DNA of 64,000 nucleotides, from the NCBI GenBank assembly GCA_036365455.1, contig JAWQUS010000002.1, positions 2,852,001 through 2,916,000 on the forward strand, in the 5' to 3' direction. Under the pieces are notes generated by a model, which was not told where the DNA came from, searched no databases, and saw only the letters and a program-made list of their open reading frames with translations. Below, in pieces: positions 10,035 through 20,860 of the stretch. This DNA is from Macrosoma leucophasiata. Lineage: Eukaryota > Arthropoda > Insecta > Lepidoptera > Hedylidae. A program made the translations under genes and the position numbers. Numbering within the stretch: position 1 is the first letter of the stretch; each line of letters opens with the position of its first letter.

Positions 10035-10318
10035 TCTTTCACTGGTAGTAGAGTTCCAGTGTAGGGCGTAGGCACCACCGCATTACCTAATCTATCTGTC
10101 GCTAAATTGGTAGTGTTCAGCACTATCGTGTTTCGGTTAGATGGTAATGTATGGCCCAGTAATAATTATCACAGAGATATAACATCGAAGGTCTCAGGGG
10201 TGGCAACGCATCTGCATTTTGACCTCTGGTCTTTCTGTGGGTTTCTATAGGCTGCAATTGTCACTTAACATCAATGTGTGGATGCTTGTTTGTGAACTTT
10301 TTCAAATAAAAAAAAATA
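10035..10318 (+). mobile_element. Rep-A, older subfamily, full length
   Basis: Starts CACTGGTAGTAGAGTTCCAG and ends in AAATAAAAAAAAATAA. It has the older diagnostic block ATCACAGAGATATAACATCG and AGGGGTGGCAACGCATCTGC. Confidence 0.85.
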
Positions 10319-10738
10319 ATCCCGAGTAAACCGCTGGTTTAATTTTTAGTAAGAATATATGCCTCAAGTGACCGGTAACGCACGACTATCGTATTTGGAG
10401 GGACGCCAGACAGTTAAGTAAATTGAAAACTTGTACGTTTCATAATAAAGTTACAAATTTTTTGGCAGGTCTCGTGTGGGTCGATTGGTTCTGTTGTCTA
10501 TGTTATACGTTTTACCGCAAACGTACCCCTTCAGCTGCAGTAAAATATGACAATTCCATCTTTTATTTTGCCGTATGCATATCCGGAACAGTCATGCACG
10601 CTTAAATGTCTTTGCCTTTGGCGGCGTCTTGTGGCGGGTTGCTCACTTCCCTCTAAAATGGTCGAGGAGGGCAATGGCTGTCACATGCGTCATACTCGTG
10701 AACGGGTGCTGTTGGTGGGGACTGGTCTGTTCTGGTTT
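10319..10738. other. Unassigned stretch before repeat D
   Basis: Contains overlapping short open frames (for example 10547-10822). They run into repeat D, whose other copy at 570 is non-coding. It may be the upstream part of the same element, but I see no conserved domain. Confidence 0.35.
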
Positions 10739-11190
10739 GCAGGTGCTACATCACATTTAGTAGATAGCAGTTTATTTGCATCTATGCTATGGACGTTGAC
10801 ATTATTTGATTTTTCACGATAATCTATCTGTACTAGATTTAAGCTCTCATTTAAAAGAGCTCTTACTGAGTTTGTTGGGTAGCGGAGTTCTTCTCAGTAG
10901 TGACTGCACTTGGAACTCTGCTAAGTGAATAACATTGACCTTGACGAATAAGTTTTTCTTTTTCTTCATTTATTATCATTGAAGGAATTGAAAAATTTTA
11001 TGATTCTTATGTTTTAACCAAATAGTTTAAATTTTAATTTTTAATTTACTATTAATATATGATTTTGCTTTTACTATATGTAATGGTTATTCGCTCTAGG
11101 TAGTTTATGATTTATTGACGTTTTGAAAGTATCTGTAAAGATCTATTCGAAATAAAAATATTTTCTATTTCTATTTCTATTTCTAATTCA
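10739..11190. repeat. Dispersed repeat D, copy 2 (empty site for M1)
   Basis: Matches 570-1225 without the M1 MITE: CATTTAGTAGATAGCAGTTT is continuous here. It ends in a TTTCTA tandem tail (ATTTCTATTTCTATTTCTA), which suggests a retroelement 3' end. Confidence 0.75.
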
Positions 11191-11393
11191 TATTGTTCGT
11201 GGACGATAACGTCCACGCGTAGCTCAACTTATTACATGCGATGCGCGGAACTCGGCGGCGCGTGCGTCGGGTTTTTAATTTCCTTCTACGATAGTTCTAC
11301 AATGTATTGCGTAGCAGTGCTACGGTGCTACGAGTACAGACGCTCAACACGTAGACGTCACGTAATTTGATAACTAAGGTAATGTGAACTGCA

Positions 11394-11690
11394 TTTTTTT
11401 TTTTTTTTTTATGTAATGGGCTTGGCAAACAAGCATGCAGTTCACATTGATGTTAAGTGATGACTGCAGCCTATAGACACCCACATGAAGACCAATGTCA
11501 AAATGCAGATGCGTTACCACTCCTGAGGCCTAAGGTGTTATGCTTCTGTGCCGGAAATTACAGGGCCGTACATTACCACCTGACCGGAACACGACAGTGC
11601 TGAACACTACCATTTAGCGGCAAGTATATAAGGTAATGCGGTGGTGCCTACGCCCGCGAGCTCCGTCACTGGAGCTCTACCACCAGGTAA
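11394..11690 (-). mobile_element. Rep-A, young subfamily, full length
   Basis: Complete minus-strand copy, from the A-tail (T-run then ATGTAATGG) to the 5' terminus GGAGCTCTACCACCAGGTAA. It carries the young-type CCTGAGGCCTAAGGTGTTAT block. Confidence 0.88.
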
Positions 11691-12026
11691 ATTGCATATA
11701 ATTGCAACTGCATTCCTGTTTGCCACCGTTGCTTATCAAATGTAATCCAAACCCATGATATGTGGGTTCAAAAAAGTAACGAAGCGTTTTGAGAAAAGGT
11801 AGGTAGAGCTCTCGAAGACTACTTCTCCACTGGTGGGAGACAGGACCCGAGATAAAAAAAAATAAGCTAATTTTTGTTCAGAAACAAATTATTCCTAAAT
11901 GATACATGCATACACACATTAATTGTTTGTTTTATTGTTTCTGCACAAACATTTGTTTATTTCTTTCTTTATACTTACATTGCATTAACATTAAAAATAT
12001 TTCCTCCCCGTTCATATGATCTAGAT

Positions 12027-12344
12027 CAGAGGTTCCCAAATTATTTTTTCTTGTAGACCCTTTACAATTTATTCTGGTTTCTGTGTAGCAAGGACGGGGT
12101 CCTTGCTACATTAATATCACATTCCCATATTTCCATTACCCCCATCGAGTCTCCCATGGACCACTTTGGGAATCACTGCTATGATGTAAGTAAATTGGTA
12201 CTATCAGTGTATGTGTTGAGATCCATTATCGTGGACCCCCATTTTCATTTCATGGACCCCCAAATTTATTTTTCGCTGATGCAGGCCCCTTTTAGTTTGT
12301 CATAGACCCCCAGGGGTCGATAAAGACCACTTTGGGAATCACTG
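12027..12344. mobile_element. Non-autonomous hAT element with ATCTAGAT target duplication
   Basis: The ends are CAGAGGTTCCCAAA (12027) and TTTGGGAATCACTG (to 12344), close to the CAGNGGTTCCCAAA ends known for hAT elements. A perfect 8-bp duplication ATCTAGAT lies at 12019-12026 and 12345-12352. The 318-bp interior has repeated GACCCCC motifs and a second copy of the right end at 12157-12178, with no coding region. Confidence 0.92.
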
Positions 12345-12551
12345 ATCTAGATAAAAGACTTTCAGTGACTGGCGTCGCCTTATCGTCCGGATAATATGTT
12401 AGGAAATGTATGTGCGTCCGGTCTCACAATCAGTTGATACGTTACGGAGTTCTGCTGGAGCCTGGCCAGGCGGTGTGCTTGTTAAAGCTGTTTCACACGG
12501 CAACTAAGTTTGGTTATTTAAAAAATTGTGTCTGTAAAGTCGGTTTGTAAA

Positions 12552-12787
12552 TTTTTTTTTATGTAATAAAGTGGCAAAAAGTGGCAAATAAGCATGCAGT
12601 TCACATTGATGTTAAGTGACGACTGCAGCCTATAGACACCCACACATAGACCAGAGCTCAAAATGCAGATGCGTTACCACTTCTGAGGCCTAAGGTGTTA
12701 TGTCTCTGTGCCGAAAATTACAGGGTACATTACCACCTGACCGGAACACGATAGTGCTGAACACTACCATTTAGCGGCAAGTATATT
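12552..12787 (-). mobile_element. Rep-A, 5'-truncated
   Basis: Minus-strand copy with an A-tail and a duplicated AAAGTGGCAAA. It stops after TTTAGCGGCAAGTATATT, where an M7 fragment begins. Confidence 0.82.
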
Positions 12788-12796
12788 CATCTCTTA

Positions 12797-12850
12797 ATCT
12801 GACGCGCTCGAGTGAATCCAAAAATACCCGTTCTCCAAAAATACCCGTTC
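12797..12850. mobile_element. M7 inverted-repeat fragment
   Basis: CTTAATCTGACGCGCTCGAG followed by TGAATCCAAAAAT matches the right end of M7 at 55514-55550. A CCAAAAATACCCGTTCTC unit is repeated twice in tandem. No internal M7 sequence is present. Confidence 0.6.
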
Positions 12851-13536
12851 TCTACTATAACAGGAAATCGTGTAGACACACTCTTAAAGTGTTTGTGTCT
12901 ACTGCGTGTTGTGATAATATTGATTTGGTTGGGAAACTTCCTTTGTAGCAAATGTCAGATGAGGCAACGTTCCAAATCGTATCCGTGGAAATGAACTTTA
13001 CGAATTGGCCAAGAAATTGGCTGAGCAACTTATATTATAATACCTTATCTTATGATAATATATTAAATGCTACTTGGGATAGTTGATCTTAAACAGAAGT
13101 CAAAATAATAATATAATAATCGGCTGAATAAGCATCATCATTAGTGTAGCTCGAGCATAAAGGCGCGGACCCACCGAGACGCATGCTGTGCACGGACATG
13201 CTGCGCATTTTAGCTGCGTGTATTAATTTGTTTAACAACGTGGTTCAATGTTTCCACTGGAGTACATGAAGACCCACGAATAATGTATAGCGTGGCGTGA
13301 CACGGCGCACGGAGGCTACGCACGTAGCACGCACGTATTACCACTTAGGTACATACCAGGTATATACTTAAGAGCAAAATGTTTTAATAGGCGGTATGAA
13401 ACGGACAAGATAACGACCTAAACCAAAGCATTTCAGTTAGGCGGTCGGCCCCCTGGTCTCCATAATATATTCTTTATAAGTTTACACACAGATGTTTATG
13501 CAAATAAATATTATCTTATCTTGCCTTATCTTAAAC
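12851..13536. other. Unassigned stretch
   Basis: No repeat family, gene or RNA recognised. It includes a GC-rich patch near 13150-13350 with alternating GCACG-type motifs that could be a degenerate inverted-repeat element. Confidence 0.35.
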
Positions 13537-14122
13537 TAGCTGACTCGGCAAACTTTGTATTGCCTGAGAATGAAATAATGTGTCAAAGGTTTGACACTTT
13601 TGACAGATACGGACTATTTGTATGGGAAAATAAAGTTGTAGTTTTTACTATTTCCCTTCAATTTCTTCATATTTTCTTACTGCGAAACCTACCCTGGACT
13701 TCCAAAAATCATTCAAAACCAAAATTCGCCGAATCGATCCAGCCGTTCTCGAGTTTTAGCGAGACTAATATTTTTATATATATAGATAAATATCACAGCA
13801 ATACAATATTCGAAATTTTGAAATTGAAGTTTGCAAAGTTTGCTCAGCTGTCAGTTGCGTTTTGATAAACCATGTTTAACAAATGAACCGCTGACTTATA
13901 TTTTGATTGAGTTGTTTTGTTATTCCATGTCAGTGGCGTTTTGTTATACCACGTTTTATGTCACATCATACGGAAACGTTGGGTCGGGAATGGGTTAAAA
14001 AGTATCTTATGTCCTTCTCCCAGTTCTTAGCTACCTCCTTACCAATTTCCAGCCATATCGGTTCAGCCGTTCTGGAGTTATAAATAGTGTAACTAACACG
14101 ACTTTCTTTTATATATATAGAT
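13537..14122 (+). repeat. Two Rep-R-type repeats
   Basis: The first begins CTAGCTGACTCGGCAAACTT and ends ATTTTTATATATATAGATA near 13788. The second ends similarly with CGGTTCAGCCGTTCTGGAGT and TTATATATATAGATGAT. Both end types are typical of this class. Confidence 0.65.
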
Positions 14123-14137
14123 GATGTTTTTTTTTTT

Positions 14138-14197
14138 ATTGAATGGCATCGCTTGTTATGCATCTGGCGATATGCATAACAAGCGATGCCATTCAAT
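14138..14197. repeat. Perfect hairpin, 26-bp arms and 8-nt loop
   Basis: The left arm 14138-14163 and right arm 14172-14197 are exact inverted copies around CTGGCGAT. The arms contain GCATCGCTTGTTATGCAT. The related repeat at 44225-44530 has no such palindrome, so it arose in this copy. Confidence 0.85.
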
Positions 14198-14421
14198 GTA
14201 AAACGATATTTCGTATTCGTATTAAGCAACGTAAAAAGTCAAGAGTCAGTCAGTCAATTTATCAGTCCGTCAGTCAGAGTCACAGTAATTCGACTAAAGC
14301 GATGGCCACTTTACCAGAACATTTACAATGAAGTTTTGGAGGCAACCCGAAAGAACGTATTTTAACACTGTTATTCTATTTCACTATACACGAGCCCTGT
14401 AATAAGCCTATATCAAACAAA
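14198..14421 (+). repeat. Dispersed repeat H, copy 1 (left part)
   Basis: Matches 44225-44530 in inverted orientation, including the frame that ends KAMATLPEHLQ and the block TGAAGTTTTGGAGGCAACCC. It resumes at 14961 (AACTCAAAAATACACCAAGA) after a Rep-R insertion; the 44-kb copy is uninterrupted. Confidence 0.75.
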
Positions 14422-14960
14422 ATGCCACCAACTTTATTTAATACTAGCTGTGCTCGCAACTTCGTTCGCGTGGAATAGTGGCTTTGGGCAGCATTTTTAT
14501 ATATAACTTTTGGTGAATTTTGGATCATACATAAACAACACGCTGGGCGTCGAGATGCTGGACGTCGGGACGCTTGGCGCCGGGACGCTTGGCGTCGGGA
14601 TGTGGGGCGTCGGAACGCTTGACGTCGGGACGCTGGACGTTGGGACGCTGGGCTTCGGAACGCTGGGCGTTAGGACGCTGGGCGTTGAGACGCTCGACGT
14701 CGGGACGCTCGACTTCGGGACGCTGGGCGTCGAGACGCTATAATAACGACGATAAAAGGTACCCAGTGTTGTGCGCCAAAGGTTAAAGTATAATTATATC
14801 AAGTTTCATCGTAATCGGACCGGTAGACAGACAGACAAAATTTTTTCTAATCACATATTTGTGTTCGGAATCGCTCTAGTAACATTTCCTGGTATTTATT
14901 ATTTTTATATTTTTTATGTACTGAAATCACACTTCTACAGTTTTATTATAAGTATAGATA
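14422..14960 (+). repeat. Rep-R insertion inside repeat H
   Basis: Begins shortly before CTAGCTGTGCTCGCAACTTC, carries a minisatellite, then CCAAAGGTTAAAGTATAAT, GACAGACAGACA and an AAGTATAGAT end. In the 44-kb copy of H the two flanks are contiguous, which defines the insertion. Confidence 0.75.
14541..14739. repeat. 15-bp minisatellite, about 13 units
   Basis: Units vary around GGGACGCTGGGCGTC. Because 15 is divisible by 3, several frames stay open and give repetitive peptides (LGVGT-like). These are by-products of the tandem array. Confidence 0.92.
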
Positions 14961-15167
14961 ACTCAAAAATACACCAAGAAAATGAAATAAAATAAGAGCA
15001 CCAAACGCATCTTTCAAACTTCCCGCCGAAACTCTTTAGAATGGTTGTTTACCACCATTATAATGTAAAAACAGCCAAGTACGTTTCGGGCCAAGTAGGT
15101 AGGTACATTGCAGGGTTCCGTCGTTTTACCGTACATTCTCTAAAACAGCTAAGTAAGCTTTACAAGC

Positions 15168-15305
15168 TGTCACTCCTAAGACCTAAGTTGTTATGTCTTT
15201 GTGATAGATATTACGGGATCTACATTACCATCAAACTGGAACACAATACCTAGCGCTGAACACTACCATTTGCCCCTCGAGCTCCCATACTGGAATTCTA
15301 CCATT
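15168..15305 (-). mobile_element. Rep-A, diverged older copy
   Basis: CACTCCTAAGACCTAAGTTG, GCGCTGAACACTACCATTTG and a degraded 5' end (GGAATTCTACCATTA) mark a minus-strand copy without its tail. Confidence 0.7.
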
Positions 15306-15907
15306 AAAATATTCAAATTAAGTTCGCCATACAAATAGTAAACAGTTGAATTGATCTAGCTAACAAGAATATCAAACTAGGTTTATTTATATGCCTTCTT
15401 AAACTTAAAACTTACTAGTTTAACAACTTTGTTATACTCACGAGTACCAGGCTATAATAATAAGAAAGGAGTTTTAGTTGAGCTCTCGAAACAACATACT
15501 TTAGGCGAATTCATGTCATTAAAACACACGAAAGCCTCGCGTCCGTAGTGTGTCCTACATTCGACGCTAAACTTCTTGCAGTACTACGAATACCATCGTT
15601 TAAGGAAAATTGGGAGAAAAAAATGTTCTGTTAATAGTACTAAATAAGCTGAATGACCTGCGGCTGCATAGCTTGTTTGAATAAGAATTTGTAATGGATT
15701 TAAGCGTTTTAAGAAAAATAAAGAAATTATCTTACTATCTATCATAATGCAATGCAATTCGCAAATTATGCTTACGGTGAACGCTACTGCCCATCCCGCC
15801 TTATTGGAATGGTTTGACCATCATTGTTCGGTTGATTGACTGCACTAGCGGAAGAATTTACATCCACTATGGTGGGGTCGTCACGTTCCGATGGCTTATA
15901 TTAAATA
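15306..15907. other. Unassigned stretch with LINE-tail-like fragment
   Basis: The first 460 bp show no recognisable feature. 15770-15905 resembles the fragment at 5053-5345 (GCTACTGCCCATCCCGCC, GGTTGATTGACTGCACTAGC). Confidence 0.35.
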
Positions 15908-16078
15908 TATTTTTTTTATGTAATGGAAGTGGTAAACAAGCATGCAGTTCACATTGATGTTAAGTGATGACTGCAGCCTATAGACAATAACACAAAGACA
16001 TAAGTCAAAATGTTGATGCGTTACCACTCCTGAGGCCTAAAGTGTTATGCCTCTGTGCCGGCAATTACAGGGTCGTAC
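15908..16078 (-). mobile_element. Rep-A, 3' half
   Basis: A-tail and body are intact up to GGCAATTACAGGGTCGTAC. The 5' half is missing. Confidence 0.82.
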
Positions 16079-16944
16079 AAAATATTGTAAATTAATTGTC
16101 TTAGTTAAGTCTTATTGGGTCTTTTCCATTTTCGAAAGATTCCAAGTGACACACTCGGAATTTGATGATTTGTACGGATAGATGTCACTATACATTTAAC
16201 ATAATGTTACATGTGATAAAAAACGTGACTGGCGTGTCGGCGGTATTTACATTTAAGCTTGAATGCATCCATTCACTTCTGCTTACCTCTACGGAGAATA
16301 TATGCATGAAGTTACATATTTTGTGCGTTCTAGTGTACATAAACATCTGCCTACATTATCTTTATAGCATGTACATTTAGCTTGTTTATTAATAAAAAAA
16401 ATAAGACTGTCCGCAGTTATACCGATGAGTGGTTAACCTTATCCAGAATAAATGTCATATTTAGGTGTTTTGTATAAAAGCTTACGATTTGGTATGTTTT
16501 TTCTGCTTACATTATTTCACTCTATTTAGTGAAAATACTGTTATGGCTATTTATTTTCATTAGAGTGTACGAGTACTAGAGACGGTTTCATATTGTATGT
16601 TATATGTACATATTTAGTATCTTCCAGACGAGTCCATTACGGGTAGAATATCTTTATTAAATAAAGAGAGTGAATCCTGGCGGATCCTACTACGGATGAC
16701 GCCAGAATACTGTTGCAACTATATCAATTGTCAATGAGCTAATGTTGTTTCAAAATTTTTTTTTATAATGAAGAATGTAATTCATGTGAACGTATAGAGC
16801 ATCATGGTCTTTGACCAAGATCTTTAAAGGGTGAATAAAAAAAAGATAAAAAAAGAGAGTGAAAAATATATAATAGATTTCTTAATCAAAATTTCAACGA
16901 AACTTATTTTGAACGAGATTTCACACTTCACATCACACTTTCAA
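16079..16944. other. Unassigned AT-rich stretch
   Basis: A degraded SINE-T1 tail may lie at 16253-16318 (CTTGAATGCATCCATTCA). Otherwise no gene or repeat boundary is visible. Confidence 0.35.
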
Positions 16945-17080
16945 ATTTCTTTGTTTGGATGCTTGTCCATCAATCACGCCGAAACTACTAATCTGATTTT
17001 GATGAAATTTGTTACACAGATAGGGTATTAGCTTACTTAGATTATAGGATACTTTTGCCCCGAAAAAATGTTTCTGTGGG
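16945..17080 (-). repeat. Rep-R-like fragment
   Basis: GATTTTGATGAAATTTGTTACACAGATA-like phrasing and TTTTGCCCCGAAAAAATG are the usual inner motifs of the Rep-R class on the minus strand. Confidence 0.45.
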
Positions 17081-17345
17081 ATGCCATGGGATGATTTGAT
17101 GAGTTTCCACAGGTTACGCTTACTGATTCGACGACCTAACCTTCAAAAACATATAAGAACGAAATGTTTTAAGTGCCAACAATTATTTACAAAAGAGGTC
17201 GGTATTATACAGTGATGTGTCCTTTTAATAAAATTTTAGAATTCTGTTTTCAGTGCGTAAAACTATAGAAAAAATGGGAAATTGTAAAATTACTAATGAG
17301 GTACAATTCAACTACTGCAATCTATAAAAAATCTATACGTTTCTA

Positions 17346-17527
17346 TGCAGATGCGTTATAACTCCTCTGGCTGGAGCTATTTCATTTACGAACCAGAAAT
17401 TAAGACCCCATACATCATCTGCCTATAAGATGATAGGGCTGAACACAACATCTAGGGTGTGATAGATTAGGTAATACGACAGTGCCTATTGTTTTGAATT
17501 CCGTCGCAAGAGCACTGCCAGCAGTAA
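17346..17527 (-). mobile_element. Rep-A, strongly diverged
   Basis: The order of motifs is kept (GCAGATGCGTTATAACTCCT, GGGCTGAACACAACATCTAG, GAGCACTGCCAGCAGTAAA), but identity is low. Probably an old insertion. Confidence 0.55.
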
Positions 17528-17952
17528 ATGGCAAAAAAAAGTAAATTCTTGCAAAAACAAAACATATTAACAAAGTATCTTAATACCAACGTTTATTTAC
17601 TAAAGAGGTCGGTATTATACAGCGATGTCTCCTTCAAAAGGCCCACTATAAAATTTGCCCAACCACTGTCCCGTCCTGTTATGGTTTCCTTTACGTCACC
17701 CACTCTGTTAATGCCGCAGTAAATATGCCGTAAAATGTTCACAGCTTCCTATATTACCTTGACCATAAAACTAAGTATGAAGTGAATCTTGTTTTACAGT
17801 CGCGGATCGGGGGATCTTGGAATGGGTCAATTAAATAATGGAAGTGATTCTTTGCAAGATTGTTGGGTTTTCTAATAAGTTATGGGTCCGAAAAATGCAA
17901 ATGAGAATGATTAAACCCATACGCATACACAAATCGAAGGTTTTCGAAGTAT

Positions 17953-18025
17953 TTGTATGTATGCTTGAATGCATGCATTTACCTCTGCCTACCCCTTCGG
18001 AAATTACAGGCGTGAAGTTACGTAT
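17953..18025 (+). mobile_element. SINE-T1, 3' end only
   Basis: GCTTGAATGCATGCATTTAC, CTCTGCCTACCCCTTCGG and ATTACAGGCGTGAAGTTACG form the SINE-T1 terminus. The tRNA head is absent, so it is 5'-truncated. Confidence 0.75.
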
Positions 18026-18064
18026 AATTATTAATAATGGTTAAGTAGTAAATAGTAGGTTTTT

Positions 18065-18348
18065 ACTGGTGGTAGAGCTCCAGTGATGGAGCTCGCGGGC
18101 GTAGGCACCACCGCATTACCTAAGATACTTGCCGCTAAATGGTAGTGTTCAGCACTATCGTGTTCCGGTCAGGTGGTAATGTACGGCCCTGTAATTTCCG
18201 GCACAGAAGCATAACACCTTAGGCCTCAGGAGTGGTAATGAATCTCCATTTTGACCTTGGTCTTTGTGTGAGTGTCTATAGGCTGCAGTCATCACTTAAC
18301 ATCAATGTGAACCGCATGGTTTTTTGCCACTTCCATTACATAAAAAAA
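18065..18348 (+). mobile_element. Rep-A, young subfamily, full length
   Basis: Complete plus-strand copy: starts ACTGGTGGTAGAGCTCCAGT, carries CGGCACAGAAGCATAACACC, and ends CCATTACATAAAAAAAATCG. Confidence 0.9.
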
Positions 18349-18949
18349 ATCGAATTCTCTTCCTATACTCGTATAAAAAAATTCTTCCGCTAGTGGGCGG
18401 TGGGTTCATCGCGTCTCGACCCAAGAAAGAGTAAAATAAACAAAGTAAAATACCATATGATTTAAATAAATAAAACCAAGTTTTATGATAATCACATAAT
18501 CCTACAGGCTTGCAAAATCATGTAACGTTTTTATATTTTCCCGCTCGTGACCGGCACCATAATAAGTAGATTAACTTTTTTCGTGTAAACACCAATTTTT
18601 GTGCTTTTTCTTCGGCAACCAGTGGACCGATAACCGATATTGAATCTATATTATATGATCCAGTTGAAACCAGAGTCAGGCTCCGGCTTGACTTATGCTG
18701 AACTGGAATCTATTTGGTGCAGCCGTGAGACACTGCTTCTTTCTAATAACATTTCTAATCTTATCTGTTTTTAAGAAAATAAACAATGTGGTTTTGCAAG
18801 AAATAAAATATTACAACGATATATTTTTGTTTTGTATATTCTTTTCATTTATACATGATCTTTAGTTTCGTAATATGTATATCGTTGAATTTAATGTGTA
18901 TTCTGTTTAAAAAATCTAAAAATATGAGTTTTAACTAAGTATTTTTTGA
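18349..18949. other. Unassigned AT-rich stretch
   Basis: No coding frame or known repeat. A polypurine and AT-rich composition is all that stands out. Confidence 0.35.
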
Positions 18950-19165
18950 CACATTGATGTTAAGTGATGACTGCAGCCTATAGAACTCACACAAAGACCG
19001 AGGTCAAAATGCAGATGCGTTACCACTCCTGACGCCTAAGGTGTTATGCCTCTGTGCCGGAAATTACAGGGCCGTACATTACCACCTGACCGGAACACGA
19101 TAGTGCAAGTATATTAGGTACCACCGCATTACCTTGCCTACGCCCGCGAGCTCCGTCTCCGTCTC
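18950..19165 (-). mobile_element. Rep-A, rearranged copy
   Basis: The minus-strand body is intact to CCGGAACACGATAGTGC. It then skips to AAGTATATTAGGTACCACCG, where the next block is inverted, and ends in tandem CCGTCT units. It borders the unexplained ORF at 19162-19448. Confidence 0.7.
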
Positions 19166-19509
19166 CGTCCGAAAACTGGCAGAGATCACCCTCTGTATAA
19201 GAAGCGACGTTGGGATTGTCTGAATCAGTGTAATAATATACATTTGTACAATTTATTGACCCGAATCTGTACGCATTCATGACATGTATGCCATATTCAG
19301 GCATCCGAAACTCAGATGGTCGGAATGAGGACATAACGTACATAGAGTAATAGGCGTGTTTCCAATCACAGAGACACCTGCCGTAATTTATTGCTCTGTG
19401 TCTCTCGACTGGAATTGTGCTAATTGCTCTCAGTGCAGCTAATTCCACTGGAGCTTGTTAACAGATTCGTTGGATAAGCTAAGTAAGAGAGTATGGCTAA
19501 ATGAAAAAA
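19166..19509 (-). other. Single-copy stretch with a protein-like open frame
   Basis: Between two Rep-A pieces, the minus strand is open for about 95 codons that do not derive from Rep-A. The frame starts after a stop near 19460 and contains GRCLCDWKHAYYSM and DLCQFS. Residue composition, with several Cys, Tyr and Trp, looks like real protein. I recognise no family. It could be a fragment of a gene or of an element. There is no initiator Met near its start. Confidence 0.3.
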
Positions 19510-19512
19510 AAG

Positions 19513-19652
19513 TTTAAGAACTGGCCTCAGGAGTGGTAACGCATCTGCATTTTGACCTTGGGCTTTGTGTGAGTGTCTAATGGCTGCAGTCATCACTTAA
19601 CATCAATGTGAACTGCATGCTTGTTTACCACTTTCATTACCTACATAAAAAA
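19513..19652 (+). mobile_element. Rep-A, 3' half
   Basis: Plus-strand copy from GGCCTCAGGAGTGGTAACGC to CATTACCTACATAAAAAA. It faces the Rep-A at 18950. Confidence 0.8.
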
Positions 19653-19725
19653 CAGAAAATATCATAAAAAACAAAAAAAAATTGCATAAAAAACAAAAAA
19701 AATTGCTTTAAAAAAATGTTTTTGT

Positions 19726-19999
19726 TGTGTTGGTAATGGAAGTGGTAAACAAGCATGCAGTTCACATTGATGTTAAGTGATGACTGCAGCCTATAGACAC
19801 TTACAAAAAGACCAAGATCAAAATACAGATGCGTTACCACTCCTGAGACCTAAGGTGCCAGAAATTACAGGGCCCTACATTACCACCTGACCGGAACACG
19901 ATAGTGCTGTAGGTACGCTACCATTTAGCGGCAAGTATATTAGGTAATGCGGTGGTGCCTACGCCCGCGAGCTCGGTCACTGGAGCTCTACCACCAGTA
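19726..19999 (-). mobile_element. Rep-A, near full length
   Basis: Minus-strand copy ending GAGCTCTACCACCAGTAAAA. It is abutted at 20001 by a plus-strand 3' piece, giving a head-to-head pair. Confidence 0.85.
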
Positions 20000-20000
20000 A

Positions 20001-20112
20001 AAGGCATCTGCATTTTGACCTCTGGGTTCTATGTAGATGTCTATAGTCTTCAATCATCACTTAACATCAATGTGAGCTGCATGCTTGTTTGCCACCTTTC
20101 TTAAATAAAAAC
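20001..20112 (+). mobile_element. Rep-A, 3' third
   Basis: GCATCTGCATTTTGACCTCT to CACCTTTCTTAAATAAAAAC, of the older type. Confidence 0.75.
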
Positions 20113-20399
20113 AGATGTTCAAATATTAACTCCTAGCTGAGTTCTAAATCAATGTTTTAGGTTTATTTTCTTTCCTAACCCCTCTTAAGTTGATGTTAGT
20201 AGACGTCTATGACCAATACTGGAGTTAGCAGTCGATCCACGTCAAGGGAGGAGGTATTACTTGATGAATAATAAATGTGGTGCTCCGGTTTTATCGTCCG
20301 TGTTTCGTTACCTCGAAAGTGTTTGGCATTTTTTTTATCACCATTTCATACGAGTTTTTTTAAAATATTTTATTATATTAAAAAAAAACCCGTTTTTTT

Positions 20400-20678
20400 G
20401 TTATGTTGGTAATGGAAGTGGCAAACAAGCATGCAGTTCACGTTGATGTTAAGTGATGACTGCAGCCTATAGACCCATACAATGACCAGGGGTCGATGAC
20501 AAGGGGTCGTTGCCACCCCTGACCTCAGGTGTTATGTCTCTGTGATAGTTATTACGGGGCTATACTCGTATATTACCATCTAACCGGAACACGAAAGTGC
20601 TGAACACTATCATTTAGAGGCAGATAGGTTAGGTAATGCGGGGGTGCCTACACCCTCGAACTCCCATAATGTGGTTCT
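20400..20678 (-). mobile_element. Rep-A, older copy
   Basis: Minus strand. The tail side has GGTAATGGAAGTGGCAAACA; the 5' side is diverged (CACCCTCGAACTCCCATAAT). SINE-T2 follows directly. Confidence 0.78.
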
Positions 20679-20679
20679 G

Positions 20680-20860
20680 ACGACCCAGGTAGTCCAGCGG
20701 TATGTGTAATCTAGCGGTACGCTAGATTCGAAGGGTCGCGGTATGGCCTACTGATATTTGTTTCTGGGTGGTTTCGGGTCTGGGTGTGTGTGTGTACAAC
20801 GGCACCCACGACCACGATTCCGGTTTATAATTACTGTGGGGCTGTGAGTGTCAGTTTGTA
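20680..20860 (+). mobile_element. SINE-T2, diverged and head-damaged
   Basis: Opens GACGACCCAGGTAGTCCAGC. A segment spanning the B-box is lost, and a small palindrome CTAGCGGTACGCTAG has formed. The body GGTCTGGGTGTGTGTGTG and GTGGGGCTGTGAGTGT follow. Confidence 0.7.

Noticed and set aside
10423..10822. Overlapping short open frames
   Set aside because: They run into repeat D, whose other copy does not keep them open, and no domain is visible.
14510..14786. Open frames with five-residue repeats
   Set aside because: Produced by the 15-bp minisatellite; the unit length keeps frames open without selection.
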